Shown here in pieces: positions 8,318-16,103 of a stretch of 64,000 nucleotides of DNA; position 1 is the stretch's first letter; every line of letters begins with the position of its first letter. The translations under genes and the position numbers were made by a program. Source of the DNA: Actinomadura opuntiae (GTDB taxonomy: Bacteria; Actinomycetota; Actinomycetes; Streptosporangiales; Streptosporangiaceae); NCBI RefSeq assembly GCF_030283205.1, contig NZ_JASNWF010000007.1:1-64000 (forward strand), read 5' to 3'. The notes beneath the pieces were generated by a model. That model worked only from the letters and a program-made list of their open reading frames with translations. It was not told the origin of the DNA and did not search any database.

Positions 8318-9985
8318 ATGGTCCTTCTCGGCCGTCGACTCCCGGAGGCGCCCGCCGCGCGACGCCCCCGGGGCTCGGTACTGGTTTCCTGGCTGACCAC
8401 CACCGACCACAAGGTGATCGGGCACCTGTATCTGATCACCTCGTTCCTGTTCTTCCTGCTGGCCGGCCTGATGGCCATGGTGATCCGGGCGGAGCTCGCC
8501 TCGCCGGGCCTGCAGATCGTTTCCAACGAGCAGTACAACCAGCTGTTCACGATGCACGGCACGGTGATGCTGCTGCTGTTCGCGACGCCGTTGTTCGTCG
8601 GTTTCGCGAACGTGGTGATGCCGCTGCAGATCGGCTCGCCCGACGTGGCGTTCCCGCGGCTGAACATGCTGAGCTACTGGCTGTTCGCGCTCGGCGGCCT
8701 GATCGTGTTCGCGTCGTTCATCTCTCCGGGCGGCGCGGCGAGTTTCGGCTGGACGGCGTACGCACCGCTGAACAGCGCGCTGCGGTCGCCGGGCGTCGGC
8801 GGCGACATGTGGATCATGGGGCTCGCGCTGTCGGGATTCGGGACGATCCTCGGCGGCGTCAACTTCATCACCACGATCATCGGAATGCGGGCGCCGGGAA
8901 TGACGATGTTCCGGCTGCCCATCTTCACCTGGAACGTGCTGCTGACGAGCCTGCTCGTGCTGATGGCGTTCCCGGTCCTCGCCGCGGCGCTGCTGTGCCT
9001 GGAGTCGGACCGCCGGTTCGGCTCGCACGTGTTCGACGCGGCGTACGGCGGCGCGCTGACCTGGCAGCACCTGTTCTGGTTCTTCGGTCATCCCGAGGTG
9101 TACATCATCGCGCTGCCGTTCTTCGGGATCATCACCGAGGTCATTCCGGTGTTCAGCCGCAAGCCGCTGTTCGGCTACTTCGGGATGGTCGGCGCCACGA
9201 TCGTGATCGCCGGGCTGTCGATGTCGGTGTGGGCGCACCACATGTTCACCACGGGCCAGGTCCTGCTGCCGTTCTTCTCGTTCATGTCGTTCCTCATCGC
9301 GGTGCCGACCGGGGTGAAGTTCTTCAACTGGGTCGGGACGATGTGGCGCGGCAACCTCAGCTTCGAGACGCCGATGCTGTTCGCCGTCGGATTCCTCGTG
9401 ACGTTCCTGTTCGGCGGGCTGACGGGCGTCATCCTGGCCTCGCCGCCACTGGACTTCCAGGTGCAGGACTCCTACTTCGTGGTGGCGCACTTCCACTACG
9501 TCGTCTTCGGCACGGTCGTGTTCGCGATGTTCTCCGGCTTCTATTTCTGGTGGCCGAAGATGACCGGGAAGATGCTGAACGAGGCGTGGGGGAAGGTCCA
9601 CTTCTGGACGCTGTTCGTCGGCTTCCACACCACGTTCCTCGTCCAGCACTGGCTCGGTGCCGAGGGGATGCCGCGCCGGTACGCCGACTATCCGGACGAG
9701 TTCGCGGCGTTGAACCGGGTCTCCAGCGCCGGGGCCTTCCTGCTCGGCATATCGACGCTGTTCTTCATCTACAACGTGTACCGGACGGCCCGGCACGGCA
9801 CCCGCGTCCAGGCGGACGACCCGTGGGGCTACGGCAATTCGCTGGAATGGGCGACGTCGTGCCCGCCGCCGCGCCACAACTTCACCTCCATCCCGCGGAT
9901 CCGCTCGGAAAGGCCCGCGTTCGACCTGCACTATCCGAAGGCGGCCGAGGTCGAAGCCGGGACGGCGCCGGGCGAAGAGTCCTAG
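8318..9985 (+). CDS. ctaD: Cytochrome c oxidase subunit I (aa3-type)
   Basis: Catalytic subunit of the terminal oxidase, an integral membrane protein of 555 aa with about twelve hydrophobic segments. Signature residues are present: TMHGTVM (low-spin heme ligand His), GHPEVYI (CuB His and the cross-linked Tyr), AHHMFTTG, and the HFHYVVFG pair that binds the two hemes. GGGAG precedes the ATG at 8318. No ctaC, ctaE or ctaF lies nearby, so the complex must be assembled from distant genes, and this could be one of several ctaD copies, as is common in actinomycetes. Confidence 0.95.
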   Translation: MVLLGRRLPEAPAARRPRGSVLVSWLTTTDHKVIGHLYLITSFLFFLLAGLMAMVIRAELASPGLQIVSNEQYNQLFTMHGTVMLLLFATPLFVGFANVVMPLQIGSPDVAFPRLNMLSYWLFALGGLIVFASFISPGGAASFGWTAYAPLNSALRSPGVGGDMWIMGLALSGFGTILGGVNFITTIIGMRAPGMTMFRLPIFTWNVLLTSLLVLMAFPVLAAALLCLESDRRFGSHVFDAAYGGALTWQHLFWFFGHPEVYIIALPFFGIITEVIPVFSRKPLFGYFGMVGATIVIAGLSMSVWAHHMFTTGQVLLPFFSFMSFLIAVPTGVKFFNWVGTMWRGNLSFETPMLFAVGFLVTFLFGGLTGVILASPPLDFQVQDSYFVVAHFHYVVFGTVVFAMFSGFYFWWPKMTGKMLNEAWGKVHFWTLFVGFHTTFLVQHWLGAEGMPRRYADYPDEFAALNRVSSAGAFLLGISTLFFIYNVYRTARHGTRVQADDPWGYGNSLEWATSCPPPRHNFTSIPRIRSERPAFDLHYPKAAEVEAGTAPGEES

Positions 9986-9995
9986 CCTGGACGGT

Positions 9996-10703
9996 ATGGA
10001 GCCGGAAACGGAGAATGCGGCCGACTGGGCGGCCTGGCACGGCGCCTACGACGACCCGGAGTCGAACCTGTCGCGGCGGCTGGCGACCGTCCGGGAACGG
10101 ATCCGCGAGGTGCTCGACGGGGCGCCGCCCGGCCCGCTCCGGGCGGTCAGCCTGTGCGCGGGCGAGGGCCGCGACCTGATCGGCGTCCTGGCGGACCATC
10201 CGCGCCGCGGCGACGTGACCGCCCGGCTCGTCGAACTGGACGAGGGCCTGACCTCCTCCGCCCGCGCGGCCGCCGCGGCGGCCGGGCTCGACGGCATCGA
10301 GGTGGTCACGCGCGACGCGTCCTGGACCGGCGCCTACGCGGGCGCCGTCCCGGCCTGGCTCGTCCTCGCCTGCGGCATCTTCGGCAACGTCACCGAGGCC
10401 GACATCGAGCGGACGATCGGCATGCTGCCGCGGCTGTGCGGGCCCGGCGCGCACGTCATCTGGACGCGCAACCGCCGCGAGCCGGACATGGTGCCGCAGA
10501 TCGGCCGCTGGTTCGAGGAGCACGGCTTCGAGGAGCGGTGGCTGTCACCCTCAGAGGACGGGCACTGCGTCGGCGTCCACCGCTTCGCGGGCGAGCCCGT
10601 CCCGCTCGGAGACGACGTCCGGATGTTCGAGTTCATCGGCTACTACAACATCTGGACGGACGAGCCCGCGCCCGCTGAGCGGCGCCAGGAGGACCGGACA
10701 TGA
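9996..10703 (+). CDS. Class I SAM-dependent methyltransferase
   Basis: A 235-aa cytoplasmic protein with an S-adenosylmethionine-binding motif I of the form SLCAGEGRDLIGVL (about residues 50-63), an acidic motif II LVELDEG and a later LACGIFGNVTEADIERT segment. This set is typical of a small actinobacterial methyltransferase family with no assigned substrate. It begins 10 bases after ctaD stops and has no good ribosome-binding site of its own, so it is probably translated from the ctaD transcript. A hairpin terminator follows. Confidence 0.8.
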   Translation: MEPETENAADWAAWHGAYDDPESNLSRRLATVRERIREVLDGAPPGPLRAVSLCAGEGRDLIGVLADHPRRGDVTARLVELDEGLTSSARAAAAAAGLDGIEVVTRDASWTGAYAGAVPAWLVLACGIFGNVTEADIERTIGMLPRLCGPGAHVIWTRNRREPDMVPQIGRWFEEHGFEERWLSPSEDGHCVGVHRFAGEPVPLGDDVRMFEFIGYYNIWTDEPAPAERRQEDRT

Positions 10704-10707
10704 CGGC

Positions 10708-10738
10708 GCCCGCGCGCGCTTGGCGAGCGCACGCGGGC
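10708..10738. terminator. Bidirectional hairpin terminator
   Basis: A 13-bp stem with one mismatch (GCCCGCGCGCGCT / AGCGCACGCGGGC) around the 5-nt loop TGGCG, placed between two convergent genes that end at 10703 and 10752. There is no T-run, as is normal for high-GC actinomycetes. It could serve both strands. Confidence 0.6.
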
Positions 10739-10751
10739 GGCGGCGGAACGG

Positions 10752-11564
10752 CTACTTGGCGATGCGGCTGACGGCGATCTGCGCGACGCGCACCGCCGCG
10801 GCCGGGTTGAGGCGGACGCCGCGCCAGGCGATGCGGCCGTGCGCGGGCGCGACGATGAGCGCCTGGTTCTTGGCGACGCCCTTCATGACGTCGCGCGCCA
10901 GCTTCTCGGCCGTGTAGAGGCGCGGCGACGCCTTGGCGATGTCGCCGGTGGCGTTGCCGCTCAGCTGCGTCTCGGGCAGGTCCGGGTTGACGTTGTGCAG
11001 CAGCGGGGTGTCGACGAAGCTCGGGCAGACCACGCTGACCTTGACGCCGCGCCCGGCGGCCTCGGCGCGCAGGCCGAGCGACAGGCCCACGACGGCGTGC
11101 TTGGTGGCGGTGTAGGGGATGCCGATCGGCATCGGGACGAGCCCGGCGAGCGAGGCGGTGTTGACGATGTGCCCGCGGCCCTGCTCCAGCATGATCGGGT
11201 AGGCGGCGTGCACGCCGTGCACGACGCCCTTGAGGTTGATGTCGATCGCGCGGTTCCAGTGGTCGAGGGTCAGCTCCTCGGCCAGCCCGCCGATCGCGAT
11301 GCCGGCGTTGTTGAACACCAGGTCGAGGCTGCCGTTCTCGGCCTTCACGCGCTTGTAGAGGTCGGTGACGGCCTCGGCGTCGGTGACGTCGAGGGGGGCG
11401 GAGGACGCCTTGCCCCTGCCGAGGGTGTTCAACCGGTCCGCGACGGCGGCGGCGCCGTCGGCGTTGATGTCGCTGACGACCACGGTGTCGCCGCGCGCCA
11501 CCAGGGACGTGGCGATCGCACGGCCGATGCCGGACGCGCCTCCGGTCACGATCGCGATGCTCAT
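10752..11564 (-). CDS. SDR family oxidoreductase
   Basis: A classical short-chain dehydrogenase of 270 aa: cofactor loop TGGASGIG (about residues 7-14), NNAG in mid-protein, the Ser of NTASLAG and the catalytic YTATK. The start at 11564 (MSIAIVTGG) puts the cofactor loop at the usual distance from the N-terminus; the longer in-frame extension to 11678 is rejected. A C-terminal tail after residue 240 (RGVRLNPAAAVRVAQ) resembles SDRs found beside Baeyer-Villiger monooxygenases. It lies 118 bases downstream of such a monooxygenase on the same strand and may oxidise or reduce an alcohol/ketone in the same pathway. Confidence 0.88.
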   Translation of the reverse strand: MSIAIVTGGASGIGRAIATSLVARGDTVVVSDINADGAAAVADRLNTLGRGKASSAPLDVTDAEAVTDLYKRVKAENGSLDLVFNNAGIAIGGLAEELTLDHWNRAIDINLKGVVHGVHAAYPIMLEQGRGHIVNTASLAGLVPMPIGIPYTATKHAVVGLSLGLRAEAAGRGVKVSVVCPSFVDTPLLHNVNPDLPETQLSGNATGDIAKASPRLYTAEKLARDVMKGVAKNQALIVAPAHGRIAWRGVRLNPAAAVRVAQIAVSRIAK

Positions 11565-11682
11565 TCTGCGCGCTCCGCTCGGTGCTCGATGCCGGCGCGG
11601 GCCGTGCCGCGCGGCTAATTGGATATTGCGTTCAATTGCGGGGATTCTACGGGGTGCGGCGGGGGAGCCGACACTCACCCCG

Positions 11683-13227
11683 CTACGAAACCGGGACCGC
11701 CGTCTCCTCGCGCCCCTCCACCTGGAAGTCGCTCGGGTCGAGGCGCCGGGTCCGCAGCCAGTACGCCACGGTCGAAGCGGGCCAGGCGGCCCGGTTGACG
11801 CCGTTGCGGTCCAGGTACCAGCTGTCGCAGCCGCCGGCCACCCACACCGCGCCCTGCGACTTGCGCTGCACCCAGGCGTTGAAGCGGTCCTGCACCGACG
11901 GCTTCACCGAGATCCGGGCGCCGCCCGCCGCGTCCAGCATCGCCAGGCACTGCAGGACGTAGCGGACCTGCGCCTCGATGATGAAGATCATCGAGTTGTG
12001 GCCGAGGCCGGAGTTCGGCCCGAGCAGCAGGAACAGGTTCGGGAAGCCCTTCACCGCGACGCCGAGGTGCGCCTCGATGCCGTCCTTCCAGGCGTCCTGG
12101 ATCTTCAGCCCGTTCCGTCCCACGATCCGCGCGTTCTCGAACGCGTCGGTCACGTGGAACCCGGTGCCGAAGATGATCGCGTCCACCTCGTGCTCGCGGC
12201 CGTCCCGGGTGACGATCGAGTGCTCGCGGACCTCGGCGATCCCCTCGGTGGTCAGCTCCACGTTGGGCCGCGTCAGCGCCGGGTAGTAGTCGCTGGACAC
12301 CAGCGTCCGCTTGCAGCCCATCGTGTAGTCCGGGGTGAGCTTGCGGCGCAGCTCCGGGTCGGGCACCTGGCGGGCCAGATGCCACTGCGCGATCGAGCTG
12401 GCGGCCTTGAGCAGCTTCGGGTTCTTGAACCCGAGGACGAAGCTCTCCTGCAGCAGGTAGATGCCGTTGCGGTAGCTCCGCTGGAAGCCGGGGACGCGCC
12501 GGAACAGCGCCTTCTCCACGGCGGTCACCTTGCGGTCCGGCTTCGGCATGATCCACGGCGGCGTCCGCTGGAACACCGTCAGCGACCCGGCCCGCTTGGC
12601 GATCTGCGGGACGAACTGGATCGCCGACGCACCCGTCCCGATGACCGCGACGCGCTTGCCGGTCAGGTCGTAGGAGTGGTCCCACTCGGCGGAGTGGAAC
12701 GTCTTCCCCTCGAAGGAGGCCAGGCCCGGCAGGTCCGGGATGTTCGGCTGGTGCAGCGGGCCCATGCCGGCCGCGAGCGCCCGTCCCCGGACGACCTCGC
12801 CCGGCCCGGCGCCCGCGCCCTCGACCGACAGCTGCCAGGTGTCGGTGGCGTCGTCGTACTCGGCCGCGGTGACCTCGGTGCCGAACCGGATGTGCTGTTC
12901 CAGCTCGTACTTGGCGACGATGTCCTTGATGTACCGCAGCAGCTCGCCTTGCTTGGGGAACATCCGGGACCAGTCGTTCTTCGGCTCGAACGAGTAGGAG
13001 TACAGCAGCGACATGATGTCGCAGGCGCACCCGGGATAGGTGTTCTCCCGCCAGGTGCCGCCGACCTCGTCGGCCTTCTCCAGGATGACGAAGTCGTGCA
13101 CGCCGGCCTTCTTCAGCCCGATCGCCATGCCGAGGCCGGAGAATCCCGTCCCGATGATGACGGCCTTGTAGGGCCCGCCCGGCCCGGCCGCCGGCGTCAC
13201 CACGGCGGCGTCGCTCGTCCCGGCCAT
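11683..13227 (-). CDS. Flavin-binding monooxygenase, Baeyer-Villiger type
   Basis: A 514-aa class B flavoprotein monooxygenase. It has an FAD-binding GTGFSG near residue 26, the Baeyer-Villiger fingerprint FxGxxxHxxxWD (FEGKTFHSAEWD, residues 172-183), and a second, NADPH-binding GTGASA at about 197. The N-terminal segment GGTWRENTYPGCACD is typical of the family. These enzymes convert ketones to esters or lactones, or oxidise heteroatoms, using NADPH and O2. Its ATG lies 2 bases after the stop of the diiron oxygenase gene at 13230, so the two are translationally coupled. The substrate is unknown. Confidence 0.92.
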   Translation of the reverse strand: MAGTSDAAVVTPAAGPGGPYKAVIIGTGFSGLGMAIGLKKAGVHDFVILEKADEVGGTWRENTYPGCACDIMSLLYSYSFEPKNDWSRMFPKQGELLRYIKDIVAKYELEQHIRFGTEVTAAEYDDATDTWQLSVEGAGAGPGEVVRGRALAAGMGPLHQPNIPDLPGLASFEGKTFHSAEWDHSYDLTGKRVAVIGTGASAIQFVPQIAKRAGSLTVFQRTPPWIMPKPDRKVTAVEKALFRRVPGFQRSYRNGIYLLQESFVLGFKNPKLLKAASSIAQWHLARQVPDPELRRKLTPDYTMGCKRTLVSSDYYPALTRPNVELTTEGIAEVREHSIVTRDGREHEVDAIIFGTGFHVTDAFENARIVGRNGLKIQDAWKDGIEAHLGVAVKGFPNLFLLLGPNSGLGHNSMIFIIEAQVRYVLQCLAMLDAAGGARISVKPSVQDRFNAWVQRKSQGAVWVAGGCDSWYLDRNGVNRAAWPASTVAYWLRTRRLDPSDFQVEGREETAVPVS

Positions 13228-13229
13228 GC

Positions 13230-14231
13230 TCAGGCGGCCTCGGCCTGCTCGACCGGGCGGCGGGTGCCCGGCTCGTCCCAGATGCCGAACGCCTTCCAGA
13301 CCCGCTTGTTCACCGGGTCGATGACGCCGAGCTCGGCCATCAGGTCGCGGATCTTGCCGACCGAGTTGGAGATCTCCGCCTGCGCGGCCGGGTTCTTGTA
13401 GGCCTGCCGGACGACGTCCTTGGGGATGTTGAAGTGCCGCACCAACGGCCCGGGCGGGGACAGCATGATCCGCGCCATCACGCCGAGCACGATCGGCGTC
13501 GCGAAGCCGAGGATCCGGCGGCGCGCGGCGGGCAGCTTGGGGATCCGGTGCTTGAGGTAGTGCCGGGCGAAGGAGATGTGCCGGGCCTCCTCCGCGATGT
13601 GGATCTTCATGATCGTCTCCTCGAGCGGGTGCTTGATGTGCCCGCCCTTGAGGGACTTGCGCTGCACGTAGTCGATCGGGTCCTCGCCGCCCAGCACGAA
13701 CACGAAGAACATCTCGGTGCTGACGAGCGGGATCCACGGGGCGGCCTGCGCGATGAGGCTGAGCGAGCGCGGCATGCCGCGGATCGGCATCTTCGTCCGG
13801 TTCACGAACTCCTGGAACATCATCCCGTGGTGACATTCCTCGGTCGTCTCGTGGTAGACGTACCGGAACTCCGGGCGGCCGTTCGGCAGCCGGTAGGCGT
13901 AGTTGAGCAGCCCCCGCTTGAGCAGGTTCTCGAACTGCAGGCCGATCTTCATCGCCGTGGCGACCCGCCACAGCCCGATCTGCGACTGGATCTGCGGCGG
14001 CTGCGACCGGTACCACTCGGTCTCGCCGAGCCGGTCGAACTGCGGCAGCACCCAGCGCGGGTCGTTCTTGTCGACCTTGAAGTCGGGGTCGTCCCACGGG
14101 ATGTCGGCGTAGGCCTCCCAGTGCTTGTCGACCGACGCCTTGTTCAGGCGGTCGACGACGCCGAGGTAGGACTTCCGGTCCTTGACCTGCTCGCGGACCT
14201 CGTCGGCGAGCTCGGTGGGGGCTTTCGGCAT
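13230..14231 (-). CDS. AurF-like diiron oxygenase
   Basis: A 333-aa all-helical protein resembling the p-aminobenzoate N-oxygenase AurF group of ferritin-like diiron enzymes. Likely iron ligands are seen as E-rich helices with characteristic spacing: QFENLL (Glu about 101), HETTEECHH (about 127-135) and HIAEEARH (about 211-218). The group includes N-oxygenases and fatty-acid or aromatic oxygenases; the substrate cannot be assigned. It is the middle gene of a leftward set: TetR (14322-15092), this gene, then the Baeyer-Villiger-type monooxygenase 2 bases downstream. That coupling suggests two successive or cooperating oxygenations of one molecule. Confidence 0.8.
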   Translation of the reverse strand: MPKAPTELADEVREQVKDRKSYLGVVDRLNKASVDKHWEAYADIPWDDPDFKVDKNDPRWVLPQFDRLGETEWYRSQPPQIQSQIGLWRVATAMKIGLQFENLLKRGLLNYAYRLPNGRPEFRYVYHETTEECHHGMMFQEFVNRTKMPIRGMPRSLSLIAQAAPWIPLVSTEMFFVFVLGGEDPIDYVQRKSLKGGHIKHPLEETIMKIHIAEEARHISFARHYLKHRIPKLPAARRRILGFATPIVLGVMARIMLSPPGPLVRHFNIPKDVVRQAYKNPAAQAEISNSVGKIRDLMAELGVIDPVNKRVWKAFGIWDEPGTRRPVEQAEAA

Positions 14232-14321
14232 GTGAGGCGCTCCCTCGGGGGTGGTGCGGCCTGCGGGGGCCGGGGGTGTGTGTGCGTTCGGTGGTTCGGA
14301 GGTCGTACCGGGAGGTCGTGG

Positions 14322-15092
14322 CTAGGAGGCGCCCGCGGCGTGGGCCGCGGGCCGGCGCGTGCCGCCGCCGTCCGCCTCCGGCGCGGTGCCGGACGCGGGT
14401 TCGGGCGCGGGTTCCGGTGCGGACGCGTCCGCGGGGGCGGGGGCGGGGGCGCCGGGTTCGGGGACGATCAGCTGGGCGATGTCCTTGACCTGGCGGAGCA
14501 CCGCGGCCTGGTGGCCGCGGAAGTCGTCGTCGAGGGCGTTCTGGATGGACAGCCCGACGAACATCGCGAACAGGCCGCGCAGCATCGTGTCGGTGAAGTC
14601 GGGCGGCAGCGTGTTCGCGGGGAACAGCTTCTCGAAGGTCTCCGCGATGGTCTGCAGGATGCGCTCGTTCAGGTCGACGCAGAGCGGCCGCAGCTCCTCG
14701 TCGGTGCGGGCCGCGACGGCCAGCTCCATCAGCGCCTTGGCGGGCCGGCCGCGGAAGACCTCCCAGAGCAGGTCGAGCGCGCCGGTGACGTTGCGCCGCT
14801 CCTTCGGCAGGACCGCGAACGCCGTTTCGTACGCCAGCCGCTGCGCCTCGAGGAGGTGCTCCAGCGCCGCCGCGACCAGGACCATCTTGGTCGGGTAGTG
14901 GTGCTGCTGCGCCCCGCGCGAGACGCCGGCGCGGCGGGCCACCTCGGTGGTGGACGTGCCCGACCAGCCGAGGTCCACCAGGCATTCCATGGTGGCCTCG
15001 AGGAGCCGGGCCTGCGTGCGCGACCGGCGTTCCTCCTGGGTGCGGCGCGCCGGGCCGCCGTGGCGCCGGCGCCGCCTGCTGCTCACTGACAC
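14322..15092 (-). CDS. TetR family transcriptional regulator with long Ala/Pro/Glu tail
   Basis: A regulator of about 256 aa with a basic leader (SSRRRRRHGG), a TetR helix-turn-helix (ARLLEATMECLVDLG, then RRAGVSRGAQQHHYPTK) and an all-helical ligand domain. The last 45 or so residues are a low-complexity PAPAPADASAPEPAPEP-like tail, unusual for a TetR. The start is uncertain: GTG at 15092 or 15086 is favoured; an ATG at 15128 is also in frame but lies inside the palindrome at 15117-15138, the likely operator. It heads the diiron oxygenase/BVMO cluster and probably represses it. Confidence 0.85.
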   Translation of the reverse strand: MSVSSRRRRRHGGPARRTQEERRSRTQARLLEATMECLVDLGWSGTSTTEVARRAGVSRGAQQHHYPTKMVLVAAALEHLLEAQRLAYETAFAVLPKERRNVTGALDLLWEVFRGRPAKALMELAVAARTDEELRPLCVDLNERILQTIAETFEKLFPANTLPPDFTDTMLRGLFAMFVGLSIQNALDDDFRGHQAAVLRQVKDIAQLIVPEPGAPAPAPADASAPEPAPEPASGTAPEADGGGTRRPAAHAAGAS

Positions 15093-15116
15093 GACTCCGA
15101 CGGTACGAGTCCACTT

Positions 15117-15138
15117 ACAAGCAAGCAAGCCTGCTTGT
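15117..15138. promoter_or_regulatory. Putative operator of the adjacent TetR
   Basis: Inverted repeat ACAAGCA - 8 nt - TGCTTGT, 25 bases upstream of the preferred TetR start. The left half continues as a CAAGCAAGCAAGC triple repeat. TetR palindromes of this size and place are usually autoregulatory. No known regulon motif is claimed. Confidence 0.55.
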
Positions 15139-15332
15139 ATGTTGCCCGCATCACAATTGGACGACCCGTCTTATTGATCTTGCGACGGAAAGGTACCGCC
15201 GCCGGGGTAGCCGGCCCGGCCCGGCTGCCGCACCGGAGGTACGCGCGGCCGCGCGGATGCCGCGTCCGGGGTAGGGGCGGTGCCTCTCGCAGCCGGACGA
15301 CGCGGCCCGTACCGGCGCCCGACGATCCCGGC

Positions 15333-16103
15333 ATGGGAAACGCAGCAGAGGCAAGACGAACCAACAACGAGGCGGACGCGGCCAAGGGCGGCGCCCGCAC
15401 CGAACGGCTCACCAAGGTGTACGGGTCCGGGGACATGGCGGTGCGCGCGCTCGACGAGGTCAGCGTGGCGTTCCCGGCCGGACGGTTCACCGCCATCATG
15501 GGCCCGTCCGGCGCCGGCAAATCGACGCTGATGCATTGCGTGGCGGGCCTGGAGAGCGCCACGTCCGGGAAGGTCTGGGTAGGCGACCAGGAGCTCGGGT
15601 CGCTGTCGGACCGGCGCCTGACGCGGCTGCGGCGCGAACGCATCGGATTCGTGTTCCAGGCGTTCAACCTGCTGCCCACGCTCACCGCCAAGGACAACAT
15701 CGTCCTTCCGATGACGCTGGCCGGTACGAACCCCGACCGGGAATGGCTCGACACCGTGGTGCGCGTCCTGCGGCTGGGGCAGCGGCTCTCGCACAAGCCG
15801 TCGGAGCTGTCGGGCGGGCAGCAGCAAAGGGTGGCGCTGGCGCGCGCGCTGGTCACCCGTCCACAGATCGTGTTCGCGGACGAACCGACCGGCAACCTCG
15901 ACTCGCGTACGGGCGCCGAGGTGCTCGCATTGCTGCGCGGCGCCGTCGACGACCTCGGCCAGACGGTGGCGATGGTGACCCATGATCCGGTCGCGGCAGG
16001 CTATGCGGACGCCGTCGTCTTCCTGGCGGACGGCCGCATCGTCGACGTCATGGACGCGCCCACCGCCGACCGGGTGCTCGACCGCATGCGGGACCTGTCA
16101 TGA
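15333..16103 (+). CDS. ABC transporter ATP-binding protein (MacB/LolD-like)
   Basis: A 256-aa ATPase with Walker A GPSGAGKS (57-64), signature LSGGQQQR and Walker B VFADEPTGNLD, the EPTGNLD form typical of the MacB/LolD/FtsE subgroup that powers FtsX-like permeases. The ATG at 15333 is chosen because the ATPase domain then starts after a short Asn/Ala-rich leader. Its stop overlaps the start of the permease gene by 4 bases (ATGA), so the two are translationally coupled and form one exporter or cell-envelope mechanotransmission complex. The substrate is unknown. Confidence 0.93.
   Translation: MGNAAEARRTNNEADAAKGGARTERLTKVYGSGDMAVRALDEVSVAFPAGRFTAIMGPSGAGKSTLMHCVAGLESATSGKVWVGDQELGSLSDRRLTRLRRERIGFVFQAFNLLPTLTAKDNIVLPMTLAGTNPDREWLDTVVRVLRLGQRLSHKPSELSGGQQQRVALARALVTRPQIVFADEPTGNLDSRTGAEVLALLRGAVDDLGQTVAMVTHDPVAAGYADAVVFLADGRIVDVMDAPTADRVLDRMRDLS

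Noticed and set aside
5948..9931. Very long open frame on the minus strand (over 1300 codons)
   Set aside because: It is antisense to the CoA-transferase, NAD kinase and cytochrome oxidase genes, reads as low-complexity Arg/Gly/Asp/His, and reflects third-position GC bias.
11683..15114. Single minus-strand frame of 1143 codons joining TetR region, diiron oxygenase region and BVMO
   Set aside because: Only the last 514 codons (BVMO) are real; the upstream part is a different frame of the diiron oxygenase and TetR genes, both of which have clear frames of their own.
15117..15138. KstR-type steroid regulon operator
   Set aside because: The CAAG half-sites recall cholesterol-regulator motifs but spacing does not match and no steroid genes are adjacent.
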